Positions 37,167-46,495 of a stretch of DNA of 47,108 nucleotides are shown piece after piece; within the stretch, counting starts at the first letter, position 1, and every line of letters begins with the position of its first letter. The translations under genes and the position numbers were made by a program. The notes beneath the pieces were generated by a model, which saw only the letters and a list, made by a program, of their open reading frames with translations, made no database searches and was not told the origin of the DNA. The stretch is from NCBI GenBank assembly GCA_023444445.1, contig JAEXMK010000221.1, positions 1 through 47,108 on the forward strand, read 5' to 3'. The stretch is from Pseudomonadota bacterium. Its GTDB lineage: Bacteria > Pseudomonadota > Alphaproteobacteria > Rhizobiales > Rhizobiaceae.

Positions 37167-38444
37167 TCAATGCTGCGGCTCGGCAGCGCTTTCCTTTTCC
37201 GTATACGCGACGCCAAGCGAGCCAAGCTCCTTCCAGTAGTTCGGATAGGTCTTGCCCACGCAGGCAGGGTTCTGGATGGCAATGCCGCCGATCTTCAGCG
37301 CCGCCAGCGCAAAGCTCATGGCAATACGGTGGTCGGCAAAGGTATCGATGGAGGCCTTGACCGTCTGGCCCGCGAGCGAGGGATCGGAATGCACGATCAA
37401 GTCGTCGCCTTCCTCATGCGCCAGACCATCGCGGATTTCGTTGAGGCCGAGCGAAACGGCGCGGATACGGTCGCATTCCTTGACACGCAGATTGGCGATG
37501 CCGACGAAACGCACCGACGTCTCGTTGAAAGCGGCGAGAACCGCGATGGTGGGAATGGCGTCCTGCATCTGCGAGCCGTCGATTTCGGCGGGCAGATGCG
37601 GAAACTGCGCCATGACCTCATAGGCCTTGGCATCCGGCTGGGTGAACTTGTCGGCCGGCGTGCCGATATCGATTGCGCCGCCGGTCAGAAGCTCCGCGCC
37701 CCAGAGATAGGTGGCGGCGGAGGCATCCGGCTCGATGTGGAAATCGGTTGCCGTGTAACCCGTCGGATGCACGCGCCAGATGGCGTTGCTGACCCGCTCC
37801 ACCTTCGCGCCGAATGCTTCCATGGCCGATGTGGTGAGATCGATATAGCCTTTCGCGCCGATTTCTTCGCCCTTGAGGATGATATCGACAGGCTTGTCGC
37901 CGCAGGCGGCCGCCATCAACAGTGCGGACACATATTGGCTCGACAGATTGGCATCGATGGTGACGCTGCCCTTCGGGAAACCCGTACCCTTGCCACAGAC
38001 GGTGACGGGCGGGCAGCCGGTCGGCGCATCCGCTTCAACGCCGAGGGAGCGCAGGGCTTCCACCAGCGGCATGATCGGGCGTTTGCGCATATGCTCGTCG
38101 CCATCGATGATGACGGCGCCATCGACAAGGGCGGCAGCGGCGGTGAGAAACCGCGTGGCTGTGCCGGCATTGCCAAGGAAAAGCGGCTTTTCCGGCTGAT
38201 GCAACACACCTGAACTCTCCACCACGAAGGTGGTGGCGTCAGGCTCGGTTACCTTGACACCCATCTCACGCAGGGCCTCGGCCATATAAAGCGTATCGTC
38301 GCTTTTCAGCGCGCCGGTGAGACGGCTTTTGCCCTTGGCGAGGCCGGCCAGTAGAAGTGCACGGTTGGTAATGGATTTGGAACCGGGCGGCTCCACCTTG
38401 CCGGAAAGCGGGTGGCCGGGCGGGGTGATGGTCAGTTCGATCAT
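37167..38444 (-). CDS. aroA: 3-phosphoshikimate 1-carboxyvinyltransferase (EPSP synthase-like)
   Basis: A 425-residue protein of the EPSP synthase family, which joins shikimate 3-phosphate and phosphoenolpyruvate. Key residues are kept: GSKSITNR (Lys23, Ser24, Arg28), KRPI, SSQYVSALLM, an Asp in MQDAIPTIA, RVKECDRIRA, DHRIAM and the Lys in GKTYPNYW. The active-site loop reads GNAGTATRF (91-99): the Gly equivalent to E. coli G96 is present, but the position of P101 is Phe. This is class-I-like and unlike the class II enzyme known from Agrobacterium CP4, so it may be a second EPSP synthase. It lies between the LemA and DUF2207 genes, with 22 bases before the latter. Confidence 0.88.
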   Translation of the reverse strand: MIELTITPPGHPLSGKVEPPGSKSITNRALLLAGLAKGKSRLTGALKSDDTLYMAEALREMGVKVTEPDATTFVVESSGVLHQPEKPLFLGNAGTATRFLTAAAALVDGAVIIDGDEHMRKRPIMPLVEALRSLGVEADAPTGCPPVTVCGKGTGFPKGSVTIDANLSSQYVSALLMAAACGDKPVDIILKGEEIGAKGYIDLTTSAMEAFGAKVERVSNAIWRVHPTGYTATDFHIEPDASAATYLWGAELLTGGAIDIGTPADKFTQPDAKAYEVMAQFPHLPAEIDGSQMQDAIPTIAVLAAFNETSVRFVGIANLRVKECDRIRAVSLGLNEIRDGLAHEEGDDLIVHSDPSLAGQTVKASIDTFADHRIAMSFALAALKIGGIAIQNPACVGKTYPNYWKELGSLGVAYTEKESAAEPQH

Positions 38445-38518
38445 AATCGTCGTCTTGTCAAAGAATGCGGCGCAAAGCCGGGCTATCGGAATATCGGGGG
38501 TAAATTGTGAGCCGGCGC

Positions 38519-39070
38519 TTAGAACTTGACGGTCGGCACGGCGCGGTCGGCCGGATTGTCGATCTCGAAATAGGGCGCCTTGGCAAAACCGAACTGGCCT
38601 GCAACCAGATTGGATGGAAAGCTTTCCACCTTGACGTTGAGATCGCGCGCTGCACCATTGTAATAACGGCGCGACATCTGGAGTTCACCTTCGATGGTCT
38701 CGAGCGAGCGCTGCAATTCCAGAAAATTCGTATTGGCTTTCAGATCGGGATAGGCTTCTGCGAGTGCAAAGAGCTTGCCCAGCGCCTGCGACAGCAGCCC
38801 TTCCGCTTGGGCGCGGCCTTCGACGTCGCCCGCCGGCACGGCCTGCGCCCGGTTGCGCAGGTTGACCACCTCCTCGAAGGTGCTCTTTTCATGGGCCGCG
38901 TAACCCTTCACGGTCTCGATGAGGTTGGGGATGAGATCGGCGCGGCGCTTCAGCTGCACGTCGATGCCCGACCACGCCTCTTCCTTCATCTGCCGCGCCT
39001 TGACGAGACCGTTATAGATGAAGACGACATAAAGCGCGATTGCCGCGATGATTGCCAGCGTGATGAACAT
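38519..39070 (-). CDS. LemA family membrane protein
   Basis: A 183-residue protein with one N-terminal membrane segment (MFITLAIIAAIALYVVFIYN) and a helical body. The LemA signature is clear: YNGLVKARQMKEEAWSGID, QLKRRADLIPNLIETVKGYA, and YPDLKANTNFLELQRSLE. The segment NDLAR-like near the C-terminus reads NGAARDLNVKVESFPSNL. Family members have no settled function. GAGGAGGGG lies before the ATG at 39070, much like that of the DUF2207 gene. It starts 78 bases after the glyQ stop. Confidence 0.93.
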   Translation of the reverse strand: MFITLAIIAAIALYVVFIYNGLVKARQMKEEAWSGIDVQLKRRADLIPNLIETVKGYAAHEKSTFEEVVNLRNRAQAVPAGDVEGRAQAEGLLSQALGKLFALAEAYPDLKANTNFLELQRSLETIEGELQMSRRYYNGAARDLNVKVESFPSNLVAGQFGFAKAPYFEIDNPADRAVPTVKF

Positions 39071-39148
39071 TCCCGACCCCTCCTCAAGAGGCGCGGACAC
39101 CGCAGTGGCGTCCGCACGTTAGACTGTTGCCCCGCCTTACATAAAGAT

Positions 39149-40111
39149 TCAGGCGGCCCTGTTCCAGTTCAGCCCGCCCGCATCCGTCAGCAGGAAAGCT
39201 TCGCCGCAGGCTTTCGCCAGCGTGCGCACGCGCAGGATATAGCTCTGGCGTTCCGTGACCGAGATTACGCCGCGCGCATCCAGAAGGTTAAAGACATGGC
39301 TGGCCTTGATGCACTGGTCATAGGCCGGGAACACGCATTTATGCAGGCGCTGATTATCGTTGTCACCGGGCGCGCCGGCCGCGAGAAGCGCCTGGCATTC
39401 CTTTTCAGCGTCGATGAAATGACGATGCAGCATGGCCGTATCGGCGAATTCGAAGTTGTGGCGGGAATATTCCTGCTCGGCCTGCAAAAACACGTCGCCG
39501 TAGGAAATCTTTTCTTCGCCTTCGCGGCCGTTGAAGTTCAGGTCATAGACATTATCGACGCCCTGGACATACATGGCCAGACGCTCCAGACCATAGGTCA
39601 GCTCGCCCGCAACCGGCGAGCATTCGATACCGCAGACCTGCTGGAAGTAGGTGAACTGCGACACTTCCATGCCGTCGCACCAGCACTCCCAACCAAGGCC
39701 CCAGGCGCCGAGCGTCGGGCTTTCCCAGTCGTCCTCGACGAAGCGCACGTCATGCAGCAGAGGGTCGAGGCCGATGGCCTTCAGCGAACCGAGATAGAGT
39801 TCCTGCAGGTTGGAAGGGTTGGGCTTCAGAATGACCTGATACTGGTAATAATGCTGCAGACGGTTGGGGTTTTCCCCGTAACGCCCATCAGAAGGACGGC
39901 GCGAGGGCTGCACGTAAGCGGCCTTCCATGGCTTGGGCCCAAGCGCGCGAAGCGTAGTCGCCGGATGGAACGTACCCGCGCCCACTTCCATATCGTAAGG
40001 CTGCAGTACCGCGCAACCCTTATCGGCCCAGTAATTGTGCAGCGTCAGGATCAGCGCCTGAAAGGAACGCTTGGGGTTCATATGGTCGGGAACATCGGTC
40101 ATTTCAGTCAT
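39149..40111 (-). CDS. glyQ: Glycyl-tRNA synthetase alpha subunit
   Basis: A 320-residue class II catalytic subunit of glycyl-tRNA synthetase, which activates glycine and works with GlyS. Family sequence is clear: [39 protein letters not shown], and [20 protein letters not shown] carrying the class II motif 2 arginine. The start is not certain: ATGs at 40111, 40102 and 40081 are all possible, and the open frame extends to 40168. None has a good ribosome site. It heads the glyQ-LemA-aroA-DUF2207-glyS run. Confidence 0.95.
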   Translation of the reverse strand: MTEMTDVPDHMNPKRSFQALILTLHNYWADKGCAVLQPYDMEVGAGTFHPATTLRALGPKPWKAAYVQPSRRPSDGRYGENPNRLQHYYQYQVILKPNPSNLQELYLGSLKAIGLDPLLHDVRFVEDDWESPTLGAWGLGWECWCDGMEVSQFTYFQQVCGIECSPVAGELTYGLERLAMYVQGVDNVYDLNFNGREGEEKISYGDVFLQAEQEYSRHNFEFADTAMLHRHFIDAEKECQALLAAGAPGDNDNQRLHKCVFPAYDQCIKASHVFNLLDARGVISVTERQSYILRVRTLAKACGEAFLLTDAGGLNWNRAA

Positions 40112-40211
40112 CGCGGCGTTAGGAGGACAAGGAAGTATTGACTTACTTCGGATGCGGACTGGTGCCACGGCAGGGCTTGGGGGTCAAGGTTTTATGCGTA
40201 AAGCCGCCGCC

Positions 40212-40406
40212 TTACGCCTCATCCTCGCGCTTTACCCGATATTCGCCGGTTTCCGGATCCTTGATCAACGTCCCGATAGCACCGGTCTCGCGTTCCTTTT
40301 CGCGCTGTTTCGATTTGGCGGAGAGCTGTTCGGCATCGCGGACGAAGCGGCGGTAAAGGATTACCGATCCCACCATCAGAAGAAGAATTGTAATGAGCTG
40401 CGCCAT
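40212..40406 (-). CDS. Small single-pass membrane protein
   Basis: A 64-residue protein: an N-terminal membrane segment (LITILLLMVGSVILYRRF) followed by a charged cytosolic part rich in Lys and Glu (SAKSKQREKERETG) and a short DPETGEYRV-like segment. I recognise no family function. It lies 20 bases after the S49 peptidase gene on the same strand and 100 bases before glyQ, so it may be co-expressed with the peptidase. Confidence 0.7.
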   Translation of the reverse strand: MAQLITILLLMVGSVILYRRFVRDAEQLSAKSKQREKERETGAIGTLIKDPETGEYRVKREDEA

Positions 40407-40426
40407 AAGGCTTTATTCCCGAGACA

Positions 40427-41296
40427 TCATAGACCGAAGCGCGACCACAATGCCTTTTCTTCGGCGACCTCCGCAAGACCCGAAACCGCGCCCGCAGCCA
40501 GCCTTTCAGCATTAACATCCAGCGCCGCGTTGACGCCGGGCACCTTTTTGCCGAACAGCGTGCGACCGCCGCTGACGAGCTGGAGCTTGACCTTGGTGCC
40601 GTAACGGCGGCGTAAAACCTCCCGCATGTCGCCCAGCCCGTCGATCAGGCCAAGGTCGAGGCCACGCATGCCGGTCCAGAACAGGCCGGAGAAGATTGTC
40701 TCGTCGCCCTTCAGCTTCGAGCCGCGGCGCATCTTGACCATATCTATGAAAACATTGTGGATTTCGACCTGTAGCGACTTCAGGTATTCGATGTCGCCTT
40801 CCTTTTCCGGCTGGAAGGGATCGAGGATGACCTTGTTTTCGCCGGCCGTATAAACGCGGCGCTCCACGCCGATCTTCCGGAGCATTTCCGGAAAACCGAA
40901 GCCGCCGGAGACGACGCCGATGGAACCGACGATGGAGGTGGGGTCGGCGATGATCTCATCGCCGGCAAGCGCGATCATGTAGCCGCCCGAGGCTGCGACG
41001 TCCTCCACGAAGATAAGGACTTTCTTGTCCTTTTCTTCGGCAAGCTGGCGGATACGGTTATAGATCATTCGCGCCTGCACCGGTGAGCCGCCGGGCGAGT
41101 TGAGCGAAATGGCGACGGCCGGGGCATCCTTTAAGGCGAAGGCCTTTTCGAGAAGCGGCGCATAGGACGCGAGATTGAGGGCGGGGCGGAACTGGTTGCC
41201 GCCGGCCATGATCGCGCCATGCATGCGCACCACGGGAATGACGAGCTCTTTTTTACGAAAGCGTTTCGGCACCAGATACGTCAGAAAACCCACCAA
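40427..41296 (-). CDS. S49 family serine peptidase (SppA/SohB-like)
   Basis: A 289-residue single-domain peptidase of the ClpP-like fold that digests signal peptides or other membrane peptides. The Ser/Lys dyad can be placed: Ser103 in ASGGYMIAL and Lys155 in GENKVI, 52 residues apart as in Bacillus SppA. The substrate-binding segment SLNSPGGSPVQA and SIVGSIGV are conserved. There is no obvious N-terminal membrane anchor, though VGFLTYLV is mildly hydrophobic. It forms a likely operon with the small membrane protein downstream. Confidence 0.9.
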   Translation of the reverse strand: MVGFLTYLVPKRFRKKELVIPVVRMHGAIMAGGNQFRPALNLASYAPLLEKAFALKDAPAVAISLNSPGGSPVQARMIYNRIRQLAEEKDKKVLIFVEDVAASGGYMIALAGDEIIADPTSIVGSIGVVSGGFGFPEMLRKIGVERRVYTAGENKVILDPFQPEKEGDIEYLKSLQVEIHNVFIDMVKMRRGSKLKGDETIFSGLFWTGMRGLDLGLIDGLGDMREVLRRRYGTKVKLQLVSGGRTLFGKKVPGVNAALDVNAERLAAGAVSGLAEVAEEKALWSRFGL

Positions 41297-41383
41297 TCAA
41301 TCCTCACAGCAATGACTTCATCGACACGGATGTATGTATCGCCGGGCAAAACACAATGGCATGCGGCTGGCGTCACGCTGATT

Positions 41384-42184
41384 TTATAAGCCGGGTTTGA
41401 TTGCCCTTACATGACGGGAATAGGCGGCGCGACCATTGTTAAGGTCATCCACGAAAGGGGTAAAGGCGTGGCTGCCGGTCTCGTGCATGATAAGCGGCGC
41501 GCGGAAAGCCAACCGTGCGCGCGAACCCTTGATGCCGGTGACGAGCATACGCACCGCATCTTCACCGGGACGTGGATGAATGAGGGTGATTTCCAGACCT
41601 CCAAAACGGCTGCCGCAGGCGGCAATGATCTCCGCCACCGATTGCGGCCGCGCAATCAGGGAAAGTTGCCCGCCCGAGACCATAATCGCGCCCGCAGTTC
41701 TGATCCAGTCTTCGAACAGGCCGTCGGTCATGGCGTGCGCTTCAGCCTTCAGAGCATCCGGCGTGCGGCGGTCGCCCGCATCATTATAGGGCGGATTCAT
41801 GATGACGTGATGGAAATGATCGTCGGGCAATCCGGCCGCGACACGCGCTTTCGCACGCAGCGTCACATCCGCCTCGCACACACTCACCCGTGCGGAAAAC
41901 GCGGCATTCTCGGGCAATTCGAGGCTGCGGCGAGCAAATTGAACCATCTCCGGCGACCGTTCATAAAGCGTCACCTGCGCCTTTTCGAGCCTTGCCGCCA
42001 CAGCCATCCCGGCAGCTCCCGCACCCGCGCCGAGATCGGCGATGCGGCAGTCACGCTCATCCGCCACCAGCGAGGCCAGAAGCATGGCGTCCATGCCCGC
42101 CCGGTGCCCCCTGCCCTTGGGCTGGACGATGTGAAAGCGACCCCGGTGAAAGGCGTCGATCGTCTCGGAAATGCCGTTGTCCAC
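41384..42184 (-). CDS. SAM-dependent methyltransferase, TrmN6-like
   Basis: A 266-residue Rossmann-fold methyltransferase. The SAM-binding motif is IADLGAGAGAAGMAVA and the catalytic motif is VIMNPPYND, the NPPY type that methylates exocyclic amino groups of bases. It matches the tRNA1(Val) A37-N6 methyltransferase (YfiC/TrmN6) family, but a related role on another nucleic acid cannot be excluded. It is followed on the minus strand by a short gap and the S49 gene. The DUF2007 gene upstream ends 6 bases before its start. Confidence 0.85.
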   Translation of the reverse strand: MDNGISETIDAFHRGRFHIVQPKGRGHRAGMDAMLLASLVADERDCRIADLGAGAGAAGMAVAARLEKAQVTLYERSPEMVQFARRSLELPENAAFSARVSVCEADVTLRAKARVAAGLPDDHFHHVIMNPPYNDAGDRRTPDALKAEAHAMTDGLFEDWIRTAGAIMVSGGQLSLIARPQSVAEIIAACGSRFGGLEITLIHPRPGEDAVRMLVTGIKGSRARLAFRAPLIMHETGSHAFTPFVDDLNNGRAAYSRHVRAIKPGL

Positions 42185-42190
42185 CGTCGC

Positions 42191-42421
42191 TCAAGCCTCT
42201 TCGTTGCGCAACTCGTCACCGAGCCCCGCATCGATGAGAATGCGGCGGGCCTGATCGGCGCGGTCGTCTTCCACCAGGAACCTCCGCGGCAAAAGGCCGA
42301 GCGATCCCTCCAGGATGCTCATCGCCTGATCGGCAATGAGGCAGTGAATGCCGGCGTCCTTCATCAGGCTTTCGGCGAAGGAAAGAAGCACGGCATCGTT
42401 GGTACGGATCAGTTCACGCAT
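42191..42421 (-). CDS. DUF2007 family small protein
   Basis: A 76-residue protein of the DUF2007 family (called a putative signal-transducing protein in databases): ELIRTNDAVLLSFAESLMKD, HCLIADQAMSILEG and a C-terminal RRFLVEDDRADQARRIL. These are small ferredoxin-like folds. It is directly upstream of the TrmN6-like gene (6 bases) and divergent from the polyprenyl synthase gene. The order suggests co-transcription with the methyltransferase. Confidence 0.85.
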   Translation of the reverse strand: MRELIRTNDAVLLSFAESLMKDAGIHCLIADQAMSILEGSLGLLPRRFLVEDDRADQARRILIDAGLGDELRNEEA

Positions 42422-42532
42422 GGATAGACCTTAAATTCCCATCTTTTTGAATGGCTAGCGGCAATTCGCCCCTTGCCGCGCAAGGCGTCAGTTTTTATTG
42501 TCGAATTCAAATTCGAACTGGAGTCCTGTCCC

Positions 42533-43549
42533 TTGGGCGTCGTCATACCGCTTGAAGAAAGCAAAAACAAACTCGCATCCGTCAAGCCGCTTGTCGACCT
42601 GACCCGCCCCGACATGGAACGGGTGAACCAGCTTATCCTTTCCAAGGCCGGTTCCGATGTCCAGATGATACCCGAGGTAGCCAACCACCTCATCTCGTCA
42701 GGCGGCAAGCGCCTGCGGCCGATGCTGACGCTCGCCTCGGCCTCGATGTTCGGTTACGAGGGCGATAATCACATCAAGCTCGCCACCAGCGTGGAGTTCA
42801 TGCACACGGCGACGCTTCTGCATGATGACGTGGTGGATGAAAGCGATCTGCGTCGCGGCAAATCCACCGCACGCACCATCTGGGGTAACCAGGCAAGCGT
42901 TCTCGTCGGCGACTTCCTGCTTGGCCAGGCGTTCCGCATGATGGTGGATGTCGGCTCTCTCGATGCACTTGACGTGCTGTCTACCGCCGCGTCCGTCATC
43001 GCCGAAGGCGAGGTGCTGCAGCTTTCCGTCGCCAAGAACATGGAAACGACGGAAGACGATTACCTGCAGGTGATTCGCGCCAAGACGGCCGCTCTCTTTG
43101 CCGCAGCGGCCGAGGTCGGCCCCATCGTCGCCAAGACGGACAAGGCCACCCGCAGTGCGCTGAAATCCTACGGCATGAATCTCGGCCTCGCCTTTCAGCT
43201 GGTCGATGACGTCCTTGACTATGGCGGCAAGTCCGCCGATCTCGGCAAGAACACGGGCGACGATTTCCGGGAGGGCAAGATCACTCTGCCGGTCATCCTG
43301 TCCTATCGCCGCGGCACCCAGGATGAGCGCGCTTTCTGGCGCACGGCCATCGAAAATGGCGAAAGCAGCGATGAGAACCTCGAAAAGGCGCTTGGCCTGA
43401 TCACCAAATATAACGGCCTCGGCGATACGATCGGCCGCGCCACGCATTACGGCACCATTGCCCGCGACGCGCTCGCGCCGCTGCCGCAGAGCCCTTGGAA
43501 AGATGCGCTTCTGGAAGTCATCGACTTCTGCATCGAGCGTCTGAACTGA
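42533..43549 (+). CDS. ddsA: Polyprenyl (decaprenyl) diphosphate synthase
   Basis: A trans-prenyl chain elongator of 338 residues that builds the long isoprenoid tail of ubiquinone. The first Asp-rich motif is in TATLLHDDVVDESDLRRG and the second in AFQLVDDVLDYGGKSADLG. The residues just before the first motif are small (Ala, Thr), which allows long chains; in Agrobacterium the product is C50, and ubiquinone-10 is typical. The start is likely the TTG at 42533, with GGAG 9 bases before it; a TTG at 42473 would give a 20-residue longer protein. UbiA in this window uses the product. Confidence 0.92.
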   Translation: MGVVIPLEESKNKLASVKPLVDLTRPDMERVNQLILSKAGSDVQMIPEVANHLISSGGKRLRPMLTLASASMFGYEGDNHIKLATSVEFMHTATLLHDDVVDESDLRRGKSTARTIWGNQASVLVGDFLLGQAFRMMVDVGSLDALDVLSTAASVIAEGEVLQLSVAKNMETTEDDYLQVIRAKTAALFAAAAEVGPIVAKTDKATRSALKSYGMNLGLAFQLVDDVLDYGGKSADLGKNTGDDFREGKITLPVILSYRRGTQDERAFWRTAIENGESSDENLEKALGLITKYNGLGDTIGRATHYGTIARDALAPLPQSPWKDALLEVIDFCIERLN

Positions 43550-43569
43550 CGCTGGAAGGCCGGAACAAC

Positions 43570-43592
43570 GGCGGATGGATTCTCCTTCCGCC
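43570..43592 (+). terminator. Possible terminator after the polyprenyl synthase gene
   Basis: GGCGGA-T-GGA pairs with TCC-T-TCCGCC around a 3-base loop, symmetric with one T-T mismatch. It lies 21 bases after the stop. The following sequence is only moderately T-rich, so it may be weak. Confidence 0.4.
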
Positions 43593-43739
43593 TCTCGTTT
43601 CACGGTCATTTTCTCCTCAAGGCGTGATTGTGACCCCGCCATAATTTCTTGCGGGGTTGCTTCAAAAAAGCCATTCTATCGTGACCAAACAATGGAAACT
43701 GATTTTTCCGTGCTCCTGCACAAAAGCAAAGGTTCCCTC

Positions 43740-45584
43740 ATGCGGCGTAAACCAGCACTCCGTCTTCTCTGCAGCGCGGCTCTTGCCGCTGCTCTCGCAA
43801 TCGGCGCGGGTGCAAGCCCCGGCTTTGCGGAGACGAAGGCAAAACCGGAAGACAAAGCCGTTACCTTCGATCCCGGCAAGGTCAACACGTTCTCCGGCGC
43901 TTTCCTCGCCGGACGGAATGCAGACGTCGATCAGGACTACCCCACTGCAATTTCGCTCTACAAGAAGGCGCTGGAATACGATCCGGCAAATTCCGAAATC
44001 CGCCAGCGGCTGATGATCGCCGAGCTTCTGAGCGGCAATTTCGAGGCTGGCGCCAAGATTGCCGATTCGATGAAGGACGATACCTCGGTGGAACGCGTCA
44101 CGACCATCGTGCGTGGCCTCGACGCCATCAAGGACAAGGAATTCACCAAGGCCGAGAAGATCCTGAAATATTCCGGCCCGAACGATCTCGACCGCATGGT
44201 CAACACGCTTTTGACCGCGTGGGCGCGTGCCGGTGCCGGCAAACCGAAAGAAGCGCTGGCACTCGTCAACAACATGAAAGGTCCGGGCTGGATTTCGATC
44301 TTCCAGAAATACAACGCCGCGGCCATCGCACTTGTTTCCGGGAATACTGAAGCCGCCCGCAAGAGCCTGAACGAGGCTGTGACGGACCGCGAAGGCGGGG
44401 CCACCGCTTCCGATACCTATATGCGCGCGGTCATGGCGCTTGCCCGGCTTGAAGCTTCCGCCGGCAACAAGCAGAAAGCATTGGATGCGATCGCCGTCGG
44501 CGATACTTTCGCGCCGAATTATGCACCGCTTAAAGCGCTTCGCGAGGCGATCGAAAAGGGTGAAAAGCCGGAGCAGCAGATCACCAATGCGGTGGAGGGT
44601 GCGGCCAGCGTGATGTTCTCGATCGCCGGCGCGCTGAACCGTGAGGGCGCCGAAGAGATCGTGACGCTTTATCTGCAGACCTCGCGCGCCCTCGACCCAA
44701 AGAGCCCGGACACCCTCATTCTTCTCGGCGGCCTTGCCGAAGCGATGAAACAGCCCGAGCGCGCCATCTCCTTCTATCGCGAAGTCCCGAAGGATTCGCC
44801 GATGCACCGTATTTCCGAGCTGCAACTCGGATTGACGCTGGCGCAGACCGGCAAGGTGGACGAGTCGCGCAAGCATCTCCAGTCACTGCTGGAATCCGAT
44901 CCGAAGGACATCCGCTCCTATCTCGCTTATGGCAGCGTGCTTTCCGACGCCAAGGACTACAAGGCGATGGCGGAGAACTACGACAAGGCGGTCGAAGTCA
45001 TCGGCGCGGTGCCGCAGAAGTCCGACTGGTCCGTCTTCTTCCAGCGCGGCATTGCCTATGAGCGGCTGAAGCAATGGGACAAGGCCGAACCGAATTTCAA
45101 GCGGGCGCTGGAGTTGAACCCCGAGCAGCCTCAGGTTCTGAACTATCTGGGTTATTCCTGGGTGGACAAGGGCATCAATCTCGATGAAGGCATGAAGATG
45201 ATCAGCCGCGCCGTCGAGCTTCGCCCGAATGACGGCTATATCGTCGATTCGCTCGGCTGGGCGCATTTCCGGCTCGGTGACTTCGATCAGGCCGTGACGG
45301 AACTGGAGCGCGCCATCGAGCTCAAGGCTGGCGATCCCACCATCAACGACCATCTGGGCGATGCCTATTGGCGCGTTGGCCGCAAGATCGAGGCTGTTTA
45401 CCAGTGGAACCGTGCGCTCATCGGCGACAATGATGATGTGGACAAAGCCAAGGTGAAGGAAAAGATCGCCAACGGCCTGCCGCCTGTCGAAAAGGACGCT
45501 GAAAACACCGCCAAGAAGGATGTGGCGCCGCAGCCGCCAGCCCCTCCGGCACCGGCGGCACCTACGCCGGACAAGAAATCCTGA
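43740..45584 (+). CDS. Exported tetratricopeptide-repeat protein
   Basis: A 614-residue protein. Residues 1-30 form a signal peptide (MRRKPALRLLCSAALAAALA). The rest is repeated helical pairs of the TPR type, for example DYPTAISLYKKALEYDPANS, WDKAEPNFKRALELNPEQPQ and DGYIVDSLGWAHFRLGDFDQ. The last 30 residues are Pro/Ala-rich. Several rhizobial proteins of this kind are periplasmic or outer-membrane assembly factors, but no partner is visible. The ATG at 43740 has AAAGG 8 bases upstream; the open frame to 43575 is not used. ispE follows 6 bases after the stop, so they are co-transcribed. Confidence 0.9.
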   Translation: MRRKPALRLLCSAALAAALAIGAGASPGFAETKAKPEDKAVTFDPGKVNTFSGAFLAGRNADVDQDYPTAISLYKKALEYDPANSEIRQRLMIAELLSGNFEAGAKIADSMKDDTSVERVTTIVRGLDAIKDKEFTKAEKILKYSGPNDLDRMVNTLLTAWARAGAGKPKEALALVNNMKGPGWISIFQKYNAAAIALVSGNTEAARKSLNEAVTDREGGATASDTYMRAVMALARLEASAGNKQKALDAIAVGDTFAPNYAPLKALREAIEKGEKPEQQITNAVEGAASVMFSIAGALNREGAEEIVTLYLQTSRALDPKSPDTLILLGGLAEAMKQPERAISFYREVPKDSPMHRISELQLGLTLAQTGKVDESRKHLQSLLESDPKDIRSYLAYGSVLSDAKDYKAMAENYDKAVEVIGAVPQKSDWSVFFQRGIAYERLKQWDKAEPNFKRALELNPEQPQVLNYLGYSWVDKGINLDEGMKMISRAVELRPNDGYIVDSLGWAHFRLGDFDQAVTELERAIELKAGDPTINDHLGDAYWRVGRKIEAVYQWNRALIGDNDDVDKAKVKEKIANGLPPVEKDAENTAKKDVAPQPPAPPAPAAPTPDKKS

Positions 45585-45590
45585 CGCCAC

Positions 45591-46469
45591 ATGCGCCTGG
45601 ATGAGGTTTCCGGGGCCACCGAGACAATCGAGGCGGCCCCGGCCAAGATCAATCTGGCGCTGCATGTCAGCGGCCAGCGGGCGGATGGCTACCATCTGCT
45701 TGAAACGCTGGTGACATTCACCGAAGCCGGTGACGTGATTTGCATTCGCGACGCCGCCGCCGACAGTTTCTCCATTTCCGGCCCGTTCGGCGATCTTCTA
45801 AGCGATGGTGGCGATAATCTCGTCACCCGCGCCAGAGACACGTTGCGCAATGCTCTGACATTAACAGGCCAGCCTGCCCGCCCGGTCGGTATTCACCTTG
45901 AAAAGAACCTGCCGGTTGCGTCAGGCATCGGCGGCGGTTCGGCGGATGCCGCGGCCACGCTGCGGGGGCTCCTGCGGCACTGGGGTGCCATTCTTGCACC
46001 GGAAAATCTCACCTCTCTCGCACTGGAACTCGGTGCAGACGTGCCGATGTGCGTTGAAAGCCGGCCACTGATCGCGCGTGGTATCGGCGAGGACATCGAA
46101 GTCCTTACCGACCTGCCGGAACTCACCATGGTTCTGGCCAATCCGCTGAAGGCCGTCTCGACACCGGAGATTTTCCGACGACTGCAGAACAAGGTCAATC
46201 CCCACCTGCCCGCCCATTCGACGATGGGCTGGATGGATTTTCTCGCGCAAAGCCGCAACGACCTGCAACCACCCGCTCAGTCGCTGCTGCCTGAAATCGG
46301 GGAGATGACCGGGCTGCTGTCTGCGGAAGGGGCTGCCCTTGTGCGCATGTCCGGTTCCGGGGCAACCTGTTTCGGGATTTTTCATTCCTTCGACGCCGCC
46401 CAAAACGCGGAAACATCGCTTCGGAAGAAGCGCCCAGGCTGGTATTTTCAGGCAACGCGGACCATTTGA
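45591..46469 (+). CDS. ispE: 4-diphosphocytidyl-2-C-methyl-D-erythritol kinase IspE
   Basis: A 292-residue GHMP kinase that phosphorylates CDP-methylerythritol with ATP in the non-mevalonate isoprenoid pathway. N-terminal PAKINLALHVSGQRADGYH is the substrate site. The glycine-rich ATP loop is LPVASGIGGGSADAAAT. The C-terminal VRMSGSGATCFGIF completes the family set. It lies 6 bases after the TPR gene and its stop overlaps the frame start near moaB. It feeds the same isoprenoid pool that the polyprenyl synthase at 42533 uses. Confidence 0.96.
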   Translation: MRLDEVSGATETIEAAPAKINLALHVSGQRADGYHLLETLVTFTEAGDVICIRDAAADSFSISGPFGDLLSDGGDNLVTRARDTLRNALTLTGQPARPVGIHLEKNLPVASGIGGGSADAAATLRGLLRHWGAILAPENLTSLALELGADVPMCVESRPLIARGIGEDIEVLTDLPELTMVLANPLKAVSTPEIFRRLQNKVNPHLPAHSTMGWMDFLAQSRNDLQPPAQSLLPEIGEMTGLLSAEGAALVRMSGSGATCFGIFHSFDAAQNAETSLRKKRPGWYFQATRTI

Positions 46470-46495
46470 GGACCGGATATTTCGAGGATAAAGCC

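Noticed and set aside
38507..40141. Plus-strand open frame of 544 codons opposite LemA and glyQ
   Set aside because: It spans two real genes and their gap, and has no family signal.
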